Assembly: GCF_001625215.2 (NCBI RefSeq) | Contig: NC_030382.2 | Coordinates: forward strand, 49,255,364-49,319,363 | Source of the DNA: Daucus carota subsp. sativus | Lineage: Eukaryota > Streptophyta > Magnoliopsida > Apiales > Apiaceae | Direction of reading: 5' to 3' | Length of the DNA: 64,000 nucleotides | Shown: positions 59,936-64,000 of the stretch, one piece after another | How the letters are laid out: each line of letters starts with the position of its first letter | Position numbering within the stretch: position 1 is the first letter of the stretch | Program-made: the position numbers and the translations under genes | Notes under the pieces: generated by a model | The model's input: the letters and a program-made list of their open reading frames with translations, nothing else | Told to the model about the DNA's origin: nothing | The model's database searches: none

Positions 59936-61240
59936 GTATTGAAGACATGTTTATATGTTTTCCTTCAAATTCTGTGCTACAAATTAGTGTAGTCAAGCGC
60001 ATATGATTTTTTTCATAGTTGAAATTATAAAATGTACAATAAATTAAGGTTATCACATGTTAACTTTGTCTTTTAGAACCTTTAGCCTCTGCATTTACAG
60101 GTCTAAGAGTTTTAATATGCTTTTATCAATATCTTGATTAGATGCCTGGAATCTCTATCTGGATGTATCTGTGATCGATTTAAATCATATACTTGGTTGT
60201 TAAATCTGCTTAATAAGACCGTTTTGAGTAAACTTTTTTATATCAGTACTATTGAATTATTGATCATCAATACAAGACAGCTCAAACTTAACTTTTACAT
60301 AGAAAGATGACAAAAGAAATACCGCAACTTCAAAAATAATATTATCAGCTGTAGTAACTTGTTTTATGATTTTTTATATTAGTTTCTGAATTGGAGAAGG
60401 CCTTTTTTTTTTTTTCTCAGTAGCTGCTGCTGGATAGAGACTGGTGAGTGCCTGAGTGCTGTAGCTCGCAAGGCTTTTGGTAAGAAAATGTATTTTTGTG
60501 TACATTTTATCCCTTTATTCGTTCTGATCTCCTGGTGCATTTAGAGGCCTCTCTTTTCCTAGTTAAGTTACATGGACTCTTTTGACCCCATGCCTGTGTG
60601 ATCAGATAAAAATTAGTGTAGGTATGAATCTGAGCCTTAGGGTTGGAATCCAGTTCACCTTGCAGAACTAACAATCAAAATGAAATCTAATGTTTCCTCA
60701 TATGTCGCAAGAGATTTAAACTTTTTATGGAGAGGAAGATTCGTTGAAGACATGTTTATATGTTTTCCTTCAAATTCTGTGCTACAAAGCGCATATATTT
60801 TGTTCATAGTTTGAAATTATAAAATGTACAATAATTTAAGGTTATCACATGTTAAGTTTGTGTTTTCGGGTCTTTAGCCTCTGCACTTACAGGTCAAGAG
60901 TTTTAATATGCTTTTATCAATTTCTTGATTCGATACCTGGATCTCTATTTGGATGTATCTATGAATCTTATGTAAATCATTTATTTGTTAAATCTTCTTA
61001 ATAAGACCATTTTGAGTAAACTTTTTTGCATCGCTAAAATCAAATTATTGATCATTAATACAAGACAGCTCAAACTTAAGTTGTACATAGAAAGATGACC
61101 AAAGAAATACTGCAAAAATAAAATTTTCAGCAGTAACAACTTAATTTATGATTTTTTATTCTAGTTTCTGATTGGAAAAGGCCTGTTTTTTCTCAGTAGC
61201 TGCTGCTGGATAGAGACTGGTGACTGGTGAGTGCCTGAGT
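59936..61240. repeat. Diverged direct repeat, ~500 bases, offset ~808
   Basis: Copy 1 is about 59936-60460 and copy 2 about 60745-61240. Both open GAAGACATGTTTATATGTTT, share GGTTATCACATGTTAA and AATACAAGACAGCTCAAACTT, and close with AGCTGCTGCTGGATAGAGAC. Copy 2 carries small deletions and a TGACTGG insertion near its end. Identity unknown; no coding frame is conserved between copies. Confidence 0.85.
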
Positions 61241-61439
61241 GATGACACTAACCCTGCCCCCCTCCCCCAGTTCATACTTCCGCACAGTTCTGCATCATGA
61301 AGAATCGCCATTGCGGCTCTTAAGTTTTCTGTTGATCTCTTTTCAGCTCTAAAATGGCCTAGTATAGTCTGCTATGATGATCTATATCCTTTTTTTCCCC
61401 ACTAGTTTTGGAGAAAATAAACAAAAAACATTCATAAAC

Positions 61440-61745
61440 ACTAAGAGCTTGTTTGGCAACTTTGAAAGCACTTTAAGCTGAAAAATGTCTATCTATCTAG
61501 TAAGTCAGAATTTAAAGTCAGAAATAAGTCAAGAAATAAGTCAGGAACTGATTTAAAAGTCAAGAATTAGTTTGAGATATTTTTTTTAGCCATTTTTTTT
61601 TTAATGATAAAAATTGTCCACAAGTCATAAGTTATCTGTAAGCTACTTTTATCTTTATTATGACATTTTTAATAACTCATAAGTCACAAATAAATTATCC
61701 AAACGAAAAAGATTGTCACATAAAGTCACAAGTCACATTTTAATT
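61440..61745. mobile_element. Diverged GTTTGG-family element, fourth copy
   Basis: Begins near AGAGCTTGTTTGGCAACTTT and holds repeated AAGTCAGAAATAAGTCA words and ACTCATAAGTCACAAATAAA. The right end, near TTATCCAAACGAAAAAG, gives an inverted GTTTGG/CCAAAC terminus. Confidence 0.45.
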
Positions 61746-62134
61746 AGTGTGAGGGTTTTAAAATCAACTCAAGTCACATTTTAATCTTAGTGAGCGGGTT
61801 CTAGAATTAAAGTGTGCTATTGACTTGTAAATGTACCTTGTACTGCAACGCCTACTTCTATATGGATTACAAGCCCTTGTCGTTTGTGCAAAACATGACA
61901 TCCTAATAGCCCGAAAATTTGAATGAATTTGAACGGCAATAAAATCTTTGAATAATAAATTCATAAATAATGAAATAACAACCCAGACTGCTTCTCAACA
62001 GAAGGAAAATAAAGTGTACAGAAAGAATTCCTGGTAGCTTAGAGCCTTGGACAATAGCATTCTGAGGTCGCAAGTAGTTTCTGTTTGAAAGATTGTGGCA
62101 TTAATAGTCAAGCAGATCCACTGCTGAAGAAATC

Positions 62135-63453
62135 CTAGTTAATAACCTCGCAGTTCTCTCTGATTTCACCTTCATTCCCTGTCAAAACACCGAGAGAGCC
62201 AAGGTGTATCATAGCCGCTGCAAAATCAGCTGCCCACACTTCAGGAAATTTTGAATAATTACTCACAAATTTCGCCGTCGAAGGGGTGGTTTCGAGTTGT
62301 TGATCTAATCCCAGTACTCCCATCTTCTTCTTCAGATTCTTGTAATACTGGCTATCGAGCCGATTAGGGGTCACGACATCAAGGTTCACCTTTCCACCAC
62401 TGACTGAATTTTGTGGACATTTTCTCTTCAGAAAAGATGCATATTTTTTATCCAGAGATGGATCTGTGGAGTTAGGTTTATTATTGAATGTATAAAGGCG
62501 GGAAGAAAAGAATCTACAATCCACAATTCCAATGGAGTGAGCTCCAAGAAGTGCTGTCATTTCTTTCATAGACATTCCCTTTCTTGAGAAAGATTTGAAT
62601 ATGGTTGCAATATCAGGACCTAAAGGAGGTAGGTTTTCTCCAGCTTCGTCGATTGAGGAAACTGTTCCATCACGACGTCCTGATGGAAGTCTATAAGAAA
62701 ATCCACCAGCGCGGAGTGTACTGTCACGGGCAGCAAAAGCTAGTATGTCTGCGCATGACACAGTCTTGGGGCATTGAGCTTCAAGCTTGGCCTTGGCCTT
62801 ATGAATGACCTCCATTCCTCTCAAGGTTGCCCCATTCGCGCCATGATCTTGCTCTGATTCGTTTCCTGGTGTCGACTTTAGTAGGAGGGAAGCATCACAG
62901 CCCTGAGATAATCACAACAGAACATAGAAGAGTAGAATTAATTGTTTTAGCTGCATGAAAAGTGCACTTACAGGAAATTAACATAGCTAGCAATGAAAAG
63001 TATGCTTAGGTGATCATTTACACATAGGGGCGGATCTATAATTATTTTCCTAGGGGACGTCCAAGCACATTTTTGAAAAACACATATATATTTTAAAATT
63101 TTTTAGGAGCACTTTATAATTGTGTAAAATTTAAAATGATGAAAACATGTCAAAAAATGTTTTAGGAGAACAGGTGTGACGTGTCCCCGGGCCTCTTACT
63201 ATTTACACACACGACTTACTCTGACAAAGCAGTCATGAAAATAGAGGCGAATAAGACCAGCAGCTATCCCCGGATTCTGAGCAATTGCATCGCTTACAGT
63301 CCTCCGCACTATTCTTTCAGCTGCTGGGCAAGATTTGCCATAAAAATTTTGTTTCAACGTTGTGGTATTCGCGGCTGTCGTAGTTTTGAGTTCTGCCATA
63401 CACATTGTGAAAACGATCAGGTACACGATCATTGCTGTGTCAGAATTTCTCAT
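62135..63453 (-). CDS. Class III secretory peroxidase
   Basis: Two exons in transcript order: 63453-63220 and 62902-62135 (stop TAG), joined in phase; 333 residues, normal for the family. An N-terminal hydrophobic signal peptide ([13 protein letters not shown]) directs it to the secretory pathway and cell wall. The distal haem-side motif is [19 protein letters not shown], with catalytic Arg and His. The proximal haem ligand is the His of LLGAHSIG. The [14 protein letters not shown] motif and paired Cys residues of the fold are all present. Such enzymes oxidise phenolics with H2O2 (lignin, suberin, cross-linking) or generate reactive oxygen; the exact substrate cannot be read. Many family members have three introns; only one is present here. 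It holds a small insertion with 9-bp flanking repeats. A TATA box lies 80 bases upstream. Confidence 0.95.
63025..63200. mobile_element. 176-bp insertion in the peroxidase intron with 9-bp direct flanks
   Basis: The segment opens TAGGGGCGGATCTATAATTA and closes GGGCCTCTTACT. It is flanked by ATTTACACA on both sides (63016-63024 and 63201-63209), which fits a target duplication of Mutator-like length. Clear terminal inverted repeats were not seen, so the class is uncertain. Confidence 0.5.
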
Positions 63454-64000
63454 CTTAATGGAGCTTAGAAATGTAATTTGGAGAAACTACTCTGAGTTTA
63501 ATTTGATTGAAATTCATACTGTTACAAGTGAGTATATATAGGCCCGTTTTGGTTTAACCTGAGCATAAACTCTGGAGACTTGCCAGGAAGGGACAATTGT
63601 TTGTTTTATGTATGTGTGAGCATTATATAAAACAAGACGGTGAAACAATAAATGAAGAGCTCTTTTGTTTCATTCAGTGTTATCGTCACATATGGCATGC
63701 ATAGGGTGAATTTGTACTAGTGTTTCAAGTGATATTTACAATGTCAGATCTTTATATTTAATCATATTAGGATTAATGCTCGATAAATTAAGTTAGAAGT
63801 TGTGAACAAATCTCAGTATATATTTTATACCTTGTAAGAAATGCCAGAATGCTTAGAATATCAGCAATTTGATTTGCTTCTGCCAGGATGCATATGCTGT
63901 TTTGGCTTGTATTGACGTTTAAAGGTAAAAGTCACAAAAACAAAACAAGAGGGATATAATGTGACCAGGTGTTTATTGGCTTTTAGCTAAGCAAGTAATT
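63454..64000. other. Peroxidase promoter and flank
   Basis: Contains the TATA box and otherwise unremarkable AT-rich DNA to the window end. No further gene seen. Confidence 0.5.
63533..63540 (-). promoter_or_regulatory. TATA box of the peroxidase gene
   Basis: TATATATA on the minus strand, 80 bases before the ATG. A standard plant core-promoter distance. Confidence 0.6.

Larger units (their letters stand above)
59392..62134. other. Intergenic region with a ~500-base direct repeat
   Basis: SMR gene 3' UTR at the left, then two diverged direct copies (59936-60460 and 60745-61240), then a GTTTGG-family element (about 61440-61745) and the peroxidase 3' flank. The short open frame at 59714-59923 and reverse frame at 61764-61964 have no recognisable family. 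Confidence 0.5.

Overview
This is a plant nuclear chromosome window from a eudicot. The genes carry many GT-AG introns, intergenic DNA is AT-rich and full of short non-autonomous transposons, and every recognisable protein matches a flowering-plant family: ABCG/PDR transporter, PLS-type PPR protein, DDB2, class III peroxidase, PRISE reductase, CAX antiporter. The sequence alone does not fix the species. Protein identities rest on remembered family members, because no search was run.

Layout. 38-739 (+): last two exons of an omega-3 fatty acid desaturase, ER (FAD3) type. 2085-3497 (+): single-exon AMT1 ammonium transporter. 3868-6189 (+): single-exon PPR protein. 6500-7400: a composite pseudogene, a DDB2 5' fragment joined to an AMT 3' fragment. 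8728-13473 (+): DDB2, 11 exons. 16510-29019 (+): full-size ABCG31-type transporter, 24 exons, 1426 residues. 29951-31075 (-): PRISE-type reductase. 35283-41200: probable gene-capturing Helitron-like block holding broken CbbY-like and JMJ30-like fragments. 41987-45409 (-): CAX cation/H+ exchanger, 11 exons, with a solo LTR in its tenth intron. 47595-50337 (+): inositol 3-kinase, two exons. 51436-59391 (+): SMR-domain protein, 11 exons. 62135-63453 (-): class III peroxidase, two exons.

The genes form no operon or dedicated pathway. What links them is ancestry. From memory, the SMR, inositol 3-kinase, PRISE and DDB2 genes correspond to a run of Arabidopsis loci near At5g58720-At5g58760, while FAD3 and ABCG31 are near neighbours at about At2g29980 and At2g29940. 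The window therefore looks like an ancestral eudicot block that Arabidopsis has split by duplication and gene loss.

The most informative structural events are: a tandem duplication whose junction is the DDB2/AMT composite pseudogene; a scrambled, frameshifted JMJ30 pseudogene beside a CbbY fragment; a solo LTR with an intact 5-bp target duplication inside CAX; a 104-bp tandem duplication that copies a splice acceptor and exon start in the SMR gene; a ~490-bp fold-back element near 46.7 kb; and a run of 40 C in a DDB2 intron. I found no convincing previously undescribed biological system.
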